DNA of 64,000 nucleotides from Natrinema sp031626495 (GTDB lineage: Archaea > Halobacteriota > Halobacteria > Halobacteriales > Natrialbaceae): NCBI RefSeq assembly GCF_031626495.1, contig NZ_JAMQOJ010000003.1, positions 646,909-710,908 on the forward strand, in the 5' to 3' direction. The notes beneath the pieces were generated by a model, which had not been told where the DNA came from, made no database searches, and was given only the letters and a program-made list of their open reading frames with translations. Each line of letters starts with the position of its first letter. Position 1 is the first letter of the stretch. Of the stretch, positions 15,346-23,375 are shown piece after piece. The position numbers and the translations under genes are program-made.

Positions 15346-16140
15346 ATGGAATCGGCGCTCGAGGAGATCGAGTTTCTCGCGCTCTCGGCGAACCGCGTCG
15401 AGGTGCTGCGGTTGCTTTCGGCCGGGCGGCGGACGCGAACCGAGTTAGCGGCCGAGACCGGTGCCTCGCAGGCGACGCTCGGCCGGATTCTGGGTGACTT
15501 CGAGGACCGGTCGTGGATCAGACGAGACGGCGACGGGTACGTCGCGACCGCCACGGGACGGCTCGTCGCGGAGGGCTTTACCGACCTGCAAGAGATCCTC
15601 GAGACGGAGGGGAAGCTGCGCGACATCGTGGACTACCTGCCGACCCACGCGATGGACGTCGACCTTCGGCGGCTCGCGGACGCGACGATCACCGCTCCCA
15701 GCGCCACGCGGCCGAACGCGCCGCTGGGGCGGCTACTCGACGTTCTCGAGGACGGCGTCGACGTCCGGACGTTCTCGCATACGTTTAACGAACAAGCGTT
15801 GGGCGTCGTTCGAGAGCGCGTGACTGACGGCGAGCAGCGGTTTCGAGGCGTGTTCGGCCGCAGTGCGATCGACGCGCTGACCGACGATACGGCGCTCCGG
15901 GGACAACTCGAGGCCCTGCTCGCGGCCGACGGCGCCGAGATCAGGGTCCGCGAAGAGGGAGTCCCGATCGCAGTGATGCTCGTCGACGATCTGGTCTATC
16001 TGCTCTTGCGCGACGAGAACGGCATCCTGCGAGCGTCCGTCGACACCGACGACGACGCCGTGCGCGCGTGGGCCGTGGACGCGCTGGACCACTACTGGCG
16101 GACGGCGACGCCGCTCGAGCCCGAATCGTTGTCGGACTGA
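15346..16140 (+). CDS. Winged-helix transcriptional regulator (FilR1-like)
   Basis: This is a 264-residue haloarchaeal regulator. Residues 1-80 form an ArsR/MarR-like winged helix (EFLALSANRVEVLRLLSAG, then RTELAAETGASQATLGRILGDFEDRSWI as the recognition region). Residues 125-255 resemble the FilR1/DUF1724 effector domain (LEDGVDVRTFSHTFNEQALGVV... IAVMLVDDLVYLLLRDENG). It probably binds a ligand and acts in the cytoplasm. It shares a 239-nt intergenic region with the divergent EamA transporter, which makes that gene a likely target. The region carries TTTATAG-like and GTTTACC-like boxes. Confidence 0.82.
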   Translation: MESALEEIEFLALSANRVEVLRLLSAGRRTRTELAAETGASQATLGRILGDFEDRSWIRRDGDGYVATATGRLVAEGFTDLQEILETEGKLRDIVDYLPTHAMDVDLRRLADATITAPSATRPNAPLGRLLDVLEDGVDVRTFSHTFNEQALGVVRERVTDGEQRFRGVFGRSAIDALTDDTALRGQLEALLAADGAEIRVREEGVPIAVMLVDDLVYLLLRDENGILRASVDTDDDAVRAWAVDALDHYWRTATPLEPESLSD

Positions 16141-16161
16141 CGACCGAAACCGGGCGTGAAC

Positions 16162-17823
16162 CTACGGCGCGGCCGGCGCGAGTCCCGGCGAACGCGGCGA
16201 CTCGAGGGTCGGTGCGGGCCGTGCGAGCGTCGCCGGCTGTGGCCCGGTCGCGAGCGACGACGCGGGTTCCGTCTGGCGCTCGCCGTCAGTTTGCTCGATG
16301 ACGTACGTCTGGTCGACCGTCGACGCCTGGAGTTTACCGACCGGTGCGTAGTCCTCGGTCAGTATCGGAACGTCGTCAGTCTGGGGCGGCGCCATGTATC
16401 CGCTGAGCTCGCCGCTCAGATCGATCCCGATCTCGCGGTTCCGGTTTCGTTTCTCGAGCTCGTCCACGGTGAAGTCGGTGTTGGCTTTCGTCGCGACGAC
16501 TTCGATGTTCTGGACCGAGTCCCAACTCGAGGTGCGGAAGCTGTAAGTCGAGGCGAACGCCTCGTCGATGGTCTTGTACTGTGCCCGGTAGAACGCCGAG
16601 CCGCTGCCGCTGGGTGCGGCGATGATGTTCGCCATGAAGACGCCGTCCTCGTCGAGGTGATTCTCGGCCAGTTCCATGAAGTCGAGCTGTGTCATGTGGA
16701 CCGGGACCTGGTCTTTCTGGTAGGCGTCGAGGACGATCAGGTCGTACTTCTTATCGGTGTTCTGCAGGAACACCCGTCCGTCTTCGGTGTGTGCGGTCAG
16801 ATTCTCGCTCTCCTCGAGGCGGAAGTACTCCTTGGCGGCCCGGGTCACCGCGGGATCGAGTTCGACGACGTCGACGTCGACGTCGTACGAACGCTCGAAG
16901 TCCTTCGGACCGGTATACCCGCCCCCGCCGATGAACAACACGTCCTCGACCTCCTGTGGATCGTCGACCATCAGCATGGGGGCGTGGAAGTAGCGCGTGT
17001 ACTCGAAGACGTGTCGATCGGGATCGTCGAGGTCCATCGCGCTGTGGCGGGCACCGTCGAGATACAGCGTCCGAACGCCGTCGCTGTCCACGACTTCGAG
17101 TTCCTGATAGGCCGTCTGCGTCTGGTAGACCACGTCGCCGCGGTGGTCGAACGCCACCGGACCGATGCCGGCCGCGACGACGAGCACCACTGCGATGCCG
17201 ATGCTGGCCCCAGCCGGGCGCGGTGAAAGCGTGGGTAGCGTGAGCGTGAACGCGGTGGCGACGAGGATGAGCCCGAACAGAAAGCCGATCGCGTCGATGC
17301 CGAGCGACGGGATGAGGACGTACGTCGTCGCGCCTGCGCCGACGATGCTGCCGATGGTGCCGAGCGCGTAGACGTGGCCCGACGCTTCGCCGATCCCCTC
17401 TTTCTGGGAGAGCTCGGCCGCGTACGGGCTGATGAATCCCAGCAGGTAGGTCGGCGGGCCGAAGAGGACGAGCACCGCCGGCAGCGAGGCGTACCGGGCC
17501 GGCAACGGCAGCATCGACGCCGAGAGTAGCAGCTGGTCGCTCCCGTAGACGACGATCGCGACGTAGCCCGCGGTTCCGAGCAGGAGCCAGGTCATCCGCC
17601 GGTTCGACGCCGTTTCGGCGTGTTTGCCACCCTGCCAGTAGCCCAGGCTCAGCGCGGCGAGAAAGACGGTAATGATGCTCCCCCAGGTGTAGATACTGTT
17701 CCCGAACTGGGGCGCGATGATCCGCCCTGCGAGAATCTCGAGGCCCATGCTGGTGACGCCGGAGACGAACACCGCGAGCTCGGGTTTCGTCGGCCGATAC
17801 GCGGCAGTCTGCCCCAGACTCAT
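16162..17823 (-). CDS. Membrane-fused spermidine-synthase-like protein
   Basis: This 553-residue protein joins an N-terminal block of about seven membrane segments (residues 10-240) to a Rossmann methyltransferase-like domain of the spermidine synthase superfamily (about 255-455). The SAM-binding loop is LFIGGGGYTGP, the acidic residue is in VVELDPAVTR, and DAYQKDQVPVHM follows. The family's soluble members are aminopropyltransferases, but the fused form has no proven reaction, so polyamine synthesis is only a possibility. The C-terminal 50 residues are Ala/Pro/Ser-rich. It is convergent with the HTH regulator (21 nt between the stops). Confidence 0.85.
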   Translation of the reverse strand: MSLGQTAAYRPTKPELAVFVSGVTSMGLEILAGRIIAPQFGNSIYTWGSIITVFLAALSLGYWQGGKHAETASNRRMTWLLLGTAGYVAIVVYGSDQLLLSASMLPLPARYASLPAVLVLFGPPTYLLGFISPYAAELSQKEGIGEASGHVYALGTIGSIVGAGATTYVLIPSLGIDAIGFLFGLILVATAFTLTLPTLSPRPAGASIGIAVVLVVAAGIGPVAFDHRGDVVYQTQTAYQELEVVDSDGVRTLYLDGARHSAMDLDDPDRHVFEYTRYFHAPMLMVDDPQEVEDVLFIGGGGYTGPKDFERSYDVDVDVVELDPAVTRAAKEYFRLEESENLTAHTEDGRVFLQNTDKKYDLIVLDAYQKDQVPVHMTQLDFMELAENHLDEDGVFMANIIAAPSGSGSAFYRAQYKTIDEAFASTYSFRTSSWDSVQNIEVVATKANTDFTVDELEKRNRNREIGIDLSGELSGYMAPPQTDDVPILTEDYAPVGKLQASTVDQTYVIEQTDGERQTEPASSLATGPQPATLARPAPTLESPRSPGLAPAAP

Positions 17824-17957
17824 TGTCGGCACAAAGGGGCCCCGTGACGAGTACCTGTCGCCTCGTCCCACGGCCGTCGGTCGAACCTCGGCCGCCGACT
17901 CCCGTGAGCCGGGGACCGGTCTCCGGCTCGCCGCTCGATCACTGTCGATTCGGCCCG

Positions 17958-19157
17958 TCAGTTCGTCGTGATGACTTCGATCACGTCCCGAGATTCGACC
18001 TCGTACTCCTTGCCGAGCTGGCGGTTCGTCCGGCAGTCGATCGCGTGCAGGAAGCCGTCGCCGATGTCGGAGTGGAGACTGTAGGCGAAGTCCTCGGCGG
18101 TCGAGTCCGGCGGGATCAGATAACAGTCCGGCAGCACCTCGCCGCGTTCGTTCCCCAGTCCGTTCGCACCGCCGGGGAACACCGGCGTCACGCCGAGCAC
18201 GTCGAACAGCGCCGTCTCGAGGGCCGCCTGGACTCCCGTCGCGCCGTACTCGGTGAGGAAGTCCCGGATCTGCTCGAGTCCCTGTTCTTGCTCGCCGGAG
18301 ATGTCGCCGGTGAGTTCGAAGTCAGCGTCTCCCGGTCGGTAGTCGACGACGCCGGCCTGATCGGCCGATTTCAGCGCCTTCTCGGCGTGGGCGCTGCAGG
18401 GGACGATCGTCAGGTGGTCGTAGTCGGGATCGTTCGCGATCTCCTCGTAGTTTTCCTGCGCTTCGGGAGTGTCCATCTTGTTCGCCGCGATCACCATCGG
18501 CTTGGTCTCTTTGCGGATCTCGCGGGCGAGTTCGAGCCTGTCTTCCGCCTCCCACTCGTCAGGATCGAAGCCGATATCGACGCGCCGGATCAGGCGTTTG
18601 ATCTCGTCCTCGCTGGTCTTGAACGCGCTCATCTGCTCGGCGAGCTCCTCCTCGATGGCGTCGTCCTCGGTCGTGTAGCCCGTCTCGTAGCGTTCGATCC
18701 CCTTCTTCAGGACGCCGAGATACCACTGGTCGAGTTCCTCCTCGAGGAAGGCGATGTCATCGCGTGGGTCGTGACCGTCGGTGGGCTCGCCCTCGGCGTC
18801 GGTCGTCCCGGAGAAGTCGACGACGTGGACGAGCACGTCGGTCTCGTTCAGGTCCGAGAGGAACTGGTTGCCGAGCCCGTTGCCCTCGTGGGCGCCGGGG
18901 ATCAGCCCGGCCACGTCGACGAGTTTCGTCGGAACGAACCGCGTGCCGTGCTCGCAGAAGCCGACGTTCGGGGTGCACTCCTCGTCGAACTCCGGCGCGG
19001 CGCAGTCGACGCGGACGTAGGCCTCGCCCACGCTGGGGTCGATCGTCGTGAACGGGTAGGCCCCCTCGGGCACGTCGTTCATCGTCGCTGCGTTGAAGAA
19101 GGAAGATTTGCCGACGGACGGTTTGCCGACCAGTCCGATCCGGTAACTCGTACTCAT
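17958..19157 (-). CDS. YchF-type Obg-related GTPase with TGS domain
   Basis: This 399-residue P-loop protein is of the YchF/OLA1 subfamily, probably ribosome-associated. G1 is GKPSVGKSS (residues 11-19), G3 is DVAGL, and the C-terminal TGS domain starts near residue 320 (LPDCYLIPPDSTAEDFAYSLHSDIG). Unlike bacterial YchF, which has NxxE and prefers ATP, the G4 motif reads NKMD, so GTP should be preferred. FPGGANGLGN is typical of the archaeal branch. ATG 19157 gives the conserved start SYRIGLVGKPSVGKSSFF. It is probably co-oriented with, but separate from, arsA upstream. Confidence 0.92.
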   Translation of the reverse strand: MSTSYRIGLVGKPSVGKSSFFNAATMNDVPEGAYPFTTIDPSVGEAYVRVDCAAPEFDEECTPNVGFCEHGTRFVPTKLVDVAGLIPGAHEGNGLGNQFLSDLNETDVLVHVVDFSGTTDAEGEPTDGHDPRDDIAFLEEELDQWYLGVLKKGIERYETGYTTEDDAIEEELAEQMSAFKTSEDEIKRLIRRVDIGFDPDEWEAEDRLELAREIRKETKPMVIAANKMDTPEAQENYEEIANDPDYDHLTIVPCSAHAEKALKSADQAGVVDYRPGDADFELTGDISGEQEQGLEQIRDFLTEYGATGVQAALETALFDVLGVTPVFPGGANGLGNERGEVLPDCYLIPPDSTAEDFAYSLHSDIGDGFLHAIDCRTNRQLGKEYEVESRDVIEVITTN

Positions 19158-19249
19158 TACCCGTTCTGGTCGTGGGGTGCCTAAACGGGTTTCTGTCCGT
19201 CGGCAGCGTGGTATGACCGGACGTGGCAAGCTCGTGCGGCCGGCTCGAG

Positions 19250-20224
19250 CTAGACGTGCGTCGGCGGCTCGACGGCCGTCTCGATGTCGAGTTCGGCGGC
19301 CACGTCGTCGAGCAGGTCGCCTTTGACCTCCGAACTCCGCCAGCCGATCTCGGCGACCAGCGGCGGCTCGAACTCCGAGCGGATCGTCTCGAGGCGCGCC
19401 GTTTCGGTCTCGACGCGCTCGCGGAGGTAGCGCGCGCCGCGGCCGTTCTCGTCGGAATCGGGCGACGGCGTCAGCTTGTTTGCGACGAGCCCGCGGACCG
19501 CGAGGTCTTGCTCCCGGAGGCCGTCGATCGCGCGTCGGGTCTCGTTGAGCGACAGTTCGTCGGGATTCATGACGAGGAAGAACGCGGCGTCGTCGTGTAG
19601 CGCCGCGCCCGCGAACTCGAAGAACTCCTTGCGCTCCTGCAGTCGCGCGAGCACGGGATCGCCCTCCATCACGCGCCGGGGCTCGTTGCTGCCGACCGCG
19701 GCCTTCTCGAAGAGGTCGATGCTCGTCCGGCGCTTGTGCATCAGCCGGTCGATCCACCCCTCGAGCAGGTCCGGAAGGCCGAGTAAGCGAAGCGTGCTCC
19801 CCGTCGGCGAGGTGTCGAAGACGACCCGGTCGTAGGCCTCGGCGTTTCGCATCACGTCGACGAACCGGTCGAACAGCGCCGACTCGTAGGCCCCGGGGGT
19901 CCCGTGGGCCATCTCGAGCTGGCGGTTGATCTCGTTGACCATCGACGCCGACACCTGCTCCGAGAGGTCCTGGCGGATCTCGTCTAGGTGACGCGTCACC
20001 TCGTCCTCGGGGTCGATCTGCATCGCGTCGAGGCCGTCGATCCCCTCGACGGACTGTGGCGAATCGTCGAACGGCTGGTCGAACACGTCAGTGACGGAGT
20101 GGGCCGGGTCGGTCGAGACGACGAGCGTTCGGTTCCCGTCGCGCGCACTGCGCAACGCGTAGGCACACGAGACGGTCGTTTTTCCGACGCCGCCCTTGCC
20201 GCCGAAGAAGACGAACGGCTCCAT
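19250..20224 (-). CDS. ArsA/Get3-family ATPase
   Basis: This 324-residue ATPase is of the ArsA/Get3 type. The deviant Walker A motif GGKGGVGKTT is at residues 8-17, the A-loop segment STDPAHSVTDVF follows, and the switch II motif reads DTSPTGSTLRLL where eukaryotic Get3 has DTAPTGHT. No CxxC zinc motif is present, and no arsenic genes are nearby, so a targeting/chaperone role is more likely than arsenite efflux. Its ATG overlaps the TAA of the upstream 98-residue gene in TAATG, which implies translational coupling and probably equimolar production. Confidence 0.9.
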   Translation of the reverse strand: MEPFVFFGGKGGVGKTTVSCAYALRSARDGNRTLVVSTDPAHSVTDVFDQPFDDSPQSVEGIDGLDAMQIDPEDEVTRHLDEIRQDLSEQVSASMVNEINRQLEMAHGTPGAYESALFDRFVDVMRNAEAYDRVVFDTSPTGSTLRLLGLPDLLEGWIDRLMHKRRTSIDLFEKAAVGSNEPRRVMEGDPVLARLQERKEFFEFAGAALHDDAAFFLVMNPDELSLNETRRAIDGLREQDLAVRGLVANKLTPSPDSDENGRGARYLRERVETETARLETIRSEFEPPLVAEIGWRSSEVKGDLLDDVAAELDIETAVEPPTHV

Positions 20225-20520
20225 TAGAAGTGGTACTGCTGTCCCTTGCGTTCGATGTACGAGTCTCGATCCCACAGCCGCCGTTCCCACGATTCGAACT
20301 CGTCCTCGAGGTAGGGCAGCAGCTCCGACGTGTAGTACGAGACCGGCGACGGAATGCCGAAGGCGTCCGGGAAACACGCCAGAATGAACGCGTCTTCGGT
20401 GTCCTCGGCTTCCTTCTCGATCTTCTCGTAGGCGGGGTGCGAGATCATCCCGTGGTAGAGCCCTCGCAGCCACTCCTCGAGCGTCTCACGAAACGTTTCG
20501 ATCCGGTCTGCCAGCTCCAT
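20224..20520 (-). CDS. Small protein coupled to the ArsA-family ATPase
   Basis: This 98-residue acidic, helix-rich protein (ADRIETFRETLEEWLRGLYHG, then a C-terminal WERRLWDRDSYIERKGQQ) has the stop TAA sharing a base with the ATG of the ArsA gene. I do not know a family name. A helical LLHHGM-like patch (LYHGMISHPAY) and the coupling suggest that it is a functional partner of the ATPase. There is no signal peptide or membrane segment. Its start ATG 20520 is divergent from the CobW gene, with 73 nt between the starts. Confidence 0.7.
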   Translation of the reverse strand: MELADRIETFRETLEEWLRGLYHGMISHPAYEKIEKEAEDTEDAFILACFPDAFGIPSPVSYYTSELLPYLEDEFESWERRLWDRDSYIERKGQQYHF

Positions 20521-20593
20521 GCCCGTATCTGGGGTGTGAATGCTAAAAACCCTCATGATCGGTTTCAAGTCAGTTCGCCCCCACCGTTCGGGT

Positions 20594-21847
20594 ATGGAAA
20601 CGGGTACGGACGAGCCGATTCCGGTGACGATACTCTCCGGGAGCCTGGGTGCCGGAAAGACGACGCTACTCAACCACCTGCTGTCGACCGCCGGCGACCG
20701 GACGCTAGCGGTGCTTGTCAACGACATGGGCGAGGTCAACGTCGACGCCGAACTCGTCGCCGAGGGCTCGGAACTCGAGCTCGACGACGGCGTCGCGGAG
20801 CTCTCGAACGGCTGTATCTGCTGTGAGCTCCAGGACGACCTCGAGACCGCCGTGGTCAGGCTGGCCCGCGATCGCTCGTTCGACCACCTGATCGTCGAGT
20901 CGTCGGGCATCTCCGAGCCCGCGCCCGTGGCGCGGCTGTTCACCACCGAGTCCCGCGTCGCGGCGCTGTACGACGTGGACACGCTCGTGACCGTGCTGGA
21001 CACGCCCGCGTTCCTCGCGGCCTTCGGCGGCGAGGAGACGCCCGAACGCCGCGGCGACGAGGACGATCGGCCGCTGTCGGACCTGCTCGTCGAACAGGTC
21101 GAGGTCTCGAATCTCGTCCTGCTCAACAAGGCCGATCTCTGTTCCGACGCGGAACTCGCCGAGGCCGAGGAACTCGTCGGCGCGCTCCAGCCGGACGCGG
21201 AGACGATCCGCACGGAGTTCTCGGCGGTCGATCCCGACCGGCTGCTCGGCGCGGGGCTGTTCGATCCGAACCGAGTCAACGATCTGCCGGGCTGGAAGCG
21301 GGCGCTCGAGTCGGCCGAAGACGATCACGGGCACGACGGCGACGCGCACGACCACGCCGGGAGCGGGGGTCACCACGACGACCACCACGGCCACCACCAT
21401 CCCGACGAGGTCTACGGCGTCTCCTCGTTCGTCTACCGCCGCCGCCGGCCGTTCCACCCCGATCGATTCACCGCGTTCCTCGAGGACCTTCCCGCGGAAA
21501 TCGTCCGCGCGAAGGGAACCGCCTGGCTCGCCGGCAACGAGATGCGGGTGTCGATCGCCCAGGCCGGCCCGTCGATCAGGGCCACCGCACAGGGCCCCTG
21601 GATCGCGAGCCTCCCCGAGGTCGAGCGCGATATGTATCGATCGAACCGGCCGAACCTCGAGTGGGACGACGAGCACGGCGACCGCCGGACCGAACTCGTC
21701 TTCATCGGCACGGAGTACGACGAGGCGGAACTGCGCGCGGGCCTCGAGGACGCGCTCGTCCCTGACGAGGAGTGGGCGAGCGACGACGCTCTCGAGGGTT
21801 CGTTCCCCGACGAGCAGGGCGACGAACTGGTCGTCCGCGAGCCCTGA
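20594..21847 (+). CDS. CobW/P47K-family metal chaperone GTPase
   Basis: This is a 417-residue G3E GTPase. Walker A is GSLGAGKTT near residue 20, the family metal motif is NGCICCEL (CxCC, about residue 76), Walker B is in DHLIVESSG, and the guanine-specificity motif is LLNKADL. A His/Asp-rich loop near residues 240-275 (HDHAG, HHDDHHGHHHPDE) should bind zinc or another divalent metal. The C-terminal CobW_C domain follows (FVYRRRRPFHPDRFTAFL). The role is probably metal delivery, most likely Zn. It is not next to the cobamide operon, so a cobalt role is not supported. Confidence 0.9.
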   Translation: METGTDEPIPVTILSGSLGAGKTTLLNHLLSTAGDRTLAVLVNDMGEVNVDAELVAEGSELELDDGVAELSNGCICCELQDDLETAVVRLARDRSFDHLIVESSGISEPAPVARLFTTESRVAALYDVDTLVTVLDTPAFLAAFGGEETPERRGDEDDRPLSDLLVEQVEVSNLVLLNKADLCSDAELAEAEELVGALQPDAETIRTEFSAVDPDRLLGAGLFDPNRVNDLPGWKRALESAEDDHGHDGDAHDHAGSGGHHDDHHGHHHPDEVYGVSSFVYRRRRPFHPDRFTAFLEDLPAEIVRAKGTAWLAGNEMRVSIAQAGPSIRATAQGPWIASLPEVERDMYRSNRPNLEWDDEHGDRRTELVFIGTEYDEAELRAGLEDALVPDEEWASDDALEGSFPDEQGDELVVREP

Positions 21848-21862
21848 GCCGCTACTACTGTC

Positions 21863-22066
21863 TCAGCACGCGCAGTCGCGGCCGGTCGCGCGTTCGAATC
21901 GCATCTCCGCGCCGCAGTCCGGGCAGACCGGTTCCCCCTCGAGGTCGACGTCCCTGATCCGAACGTCACAGTCGTCACACCAGTAGGCTCCCTTCGAACC
22001 GTCGTCCGGACGGCTCCGCGGTTCGGGCGACGCGAGCGCCGCTTTCATCGAGTCGATGAATCCCAT
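21863..22066 (-). CDS. Small zinc-ribbon protein
   Basis: This 67-residue protein begins MGFIDSMKAALASPEP. Two CxxC pairs (CDDC near residue 30 and CPDCG near 49) form a zinc ribbon, and the last residues are CAC, giving two further cysteines. ATG 22066 is preferred over the upstream in-frame start because a TATA-like ATTATGAG lies 26 nt before it. It is convergent with the CobW gene (15 nt between the stops). The function is unknown. Confidence 0.7.
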   Translation of the reverse strand: MGFIDSMKAALASPEPRSRPDDGSKGAYWCDDCDVRIRDVDLEGEPVCPDCGAEMRFERATGRDCAC

Positions 22067-22168
22067 GGGCGACCGTACGTGGGCCAACCTCATAATCCAT
22101 GCGACGGTATGGCACGATTATCACCGATTCGACGCTGACTCCGGCGTGCGGACCCGAACGCGGTGACT

Positions 22169-22483
22169 TCAGCCGACGAGCAGAGGGACGGCGAGCGCGA
22201 CGATGAGCGCCGTCAGGATCGGGATGAGATAGAACAGTCGCTCCGCGCGGAGCGCCGCAGGGACGAGCGCCTCCGGGTCCGCGTTCCACACCTGGCGGTG
22301 GAAGGCGACGGTGAGCGCGACGAGGAACAGCGCGACCGAGGCCGCGATTCCCGCCTCGAGCGACAGGCCGAGCGCCTGGCCGTACAGCGGACCGAACGAC
22401 AGCAAGATCATGAACGCGAGCCCGACTACCACGACGAACGGGACCGGATCGACGGGGACCCCGTGACGGTTTCGAAGGGGCAT
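22169..22483 (-). CDS. Small membrane protein (three predicted segments)
   Basis: This 104-residue protein has hydrophobic segments at about 15-32 (VPFVVVVGLAFMILLSF), 42-60 (LEAGIAASVALFLVALTVAF) and 85-103 (LFYLIPILTALIVALAVPLLV). The N-terminus is basic (PLRNRHGVP). I recognise no family. The start ATG 22483 lies 32 nt from the foldback element at 22515, so that element occupies its promoter region. Confidence 0.65.
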   Translation of the reverse strand: MPLRNRHGVPVDPVPFVVVVGLAFMILLSFGPLYGQALGLSLEAGIAASVALFLVALTVAFHRQVWNADPEALVPAALRAERLFYLIPILTALIVALAVPLLVG

Positions 22484-22514
22484 ACGAGTCGTTTCGCCCT
22501 CGAGAGACAAAGAG

Positions 22515-22601
22515 CTATAGTAACAACTGAACCGATTTACACACCGATCGCACGAGGGCTGTGCGATCGGGTGTGCATTGACTTTCAGTGGCTACTATAT
22601 A
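22515..22601. mobile_element. 87-bp MITE-like foldback element
   Basis: The ends are imperfect inverted repeats: TATAGTAACAACTGAA (22516-22531) and its counterpart TATAGTAGCCACTGAA on the minus strand (14 of 16 match). In the middle is a perfect 10-bp stem, CCGATCGCAC (22544-22553) with GTGCGATCGG (22561-22570), extended outward by CACAC/GTGTG with one bulge. There is no coding capacity. It lies between the start of one small membrane protein gene and the start of another. The form suggests a non-autonomous transposable element or a dispersed hairpin repeat; no target duplication is evident. Confidence 0.7.
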
Positions 22602-22687
22602 CCGCCCTCGCGACGCCGTCGATCGACCCATCGGGTTCGCGTGCTCCGCCAGCGAACAGTTAAGTGACGCTACCGTCGTCTCCCTGT

Positions 22688-22912
22688 ATGAGCAACGGTG
22701 ACTCGGAACAGGAGGGGTTCGAGGCGGGCGTCTCGTCCTCGCGGGGCGATCCACGCGTGCTGCTCGCGATGAACGCCGTGCTGTCCACGCTGTTCGCCTG
22801 GACGATCGTCTGGGGACTGGCGTTTCTGGACTTCATCGAGTTCGGTCTCGTCAACGTGGCCACGGCCGCGATCGTGCTGTTCGCGATGACGTATCTCGTG
22901 ACGCATTCGTGA
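22688..22912 (+). CDS. Small two-segment membrane protein
   Basis: This 74-residue protein has an acidic N-terminal 24 residues, then two hydrophobic segments (LLAMNAVLSTLFAWTIVWGLAFL and VNVATAAIVLFAMTYLVTH). It is probably a membrane-anchored small protein. The ATG at 22688 follows a short spacer after the foldback element. The family is not recognised. The overall shape (acidic head, two helices) is common among haloarchaeal small membrane proteins of unknown role. Confidence 0.6.
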   Translation: MSNGDSEQEGFEAGVSSSRGDPRVLLAMNAVLSTLFAWTIVWGLAFLDFIEFGLVNVATAAIVLFAMTYLVTHS

Positions 22913-22933
22913 CGGCCGCTCGAGGGCCCCGGA

Positions 22934-23161
22934 CTACCGTCCGTAGATGAGGCGGCGACCGAGATCGTCGATCCGGTCGGTCACGTGGCCGGCCCAGGCG
23001 GCCGGCGAAACGCGTCGGAGCGTCTCGTCGTCGATTTCGATCGCGCCCTCGTCGAACGGATCGCGGCGCTCTTCGCCGTTGTCATCGTCGCCGGACGAGG
23101 CGACGTCGACGACGGTCGACATCGAGCACCGGCCGCAGGATTCGGTCTGTTTTCCACCCAT
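22934..23161 (-). CDS. Small acidic protein with CxxC
   Basis: This 75-residue protein starts MGGKQTESCGRCSMS, with a CGRC pair at about residues 9-12. Then follow an acidic linker (SSGDDDNGEERRDPFDEG) and a C-terminal helical part (RRVSPAAWAGHVTDRIDDLGRR). Only one CxxC is present, so zinc binding would need a dimer or a partner; a redox role is also possible. It converges on the small membrane protein gene at 22688. The family is unknown. Confidence 0.55.
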   Translation of the reverse strand: MGGKQTESCGRCSMSTVVDVASSGDDDNGEERRDPFDEGAIEIDDETLRRVSPAAWAGHVTDRIDDLGRRLIYGR

Positions 23162-23261
23162 GTGAGGCTCTTGCACGCTAGTACGGTTTCGACGGCTAAA
23201 AGCTATCGACCGACTCGAGACGCGCGACGCCAGTTCGAGGGGGACCCACGTCCACCGACGG

Positions 23262-23267
23262 ATATTT
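23262..23267 (+). promoter_or_regulatory. TATA-like box upstream of the small ORF at 23292
   Basis: GATATTTGAT is centred 27 nt upstream of ATG 23292, not of the larger gene at 23372. Transcription should therefore begin at the small ORF. Confidence 0.55.
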
Positions 23268-23291
23268 GATAGGCCGACGGCAACCAGTGGT

Positions 23292-23375
23292 ATGAGTGAA
23301 CAGGTCATGGGACCGAACGAAATCGGATCGGCGCGGGAGCACGACGGGACGGCATCGAACCTCACAGCACGATGA
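23292..23375 (+). CDS. Upstream small ORF (27 residues), coupled
   Basis: ATG 23292 lies exactly where a leaderless transcript from the TATA-like box at 23262 would begin. The 27-residue frame (MSEQVMGPNEIGSAREHDG...) ends at TGA 23373-23375, overlapping the ATG of the 202-residue gene in ATGA. A terminating ribosome could restart there. It may be a real small protein or simply the entry point for translation of the second gene. Confidence 0.5.
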   Translation: MSEQVMGPNEIGSAREHDGTASNLTAR

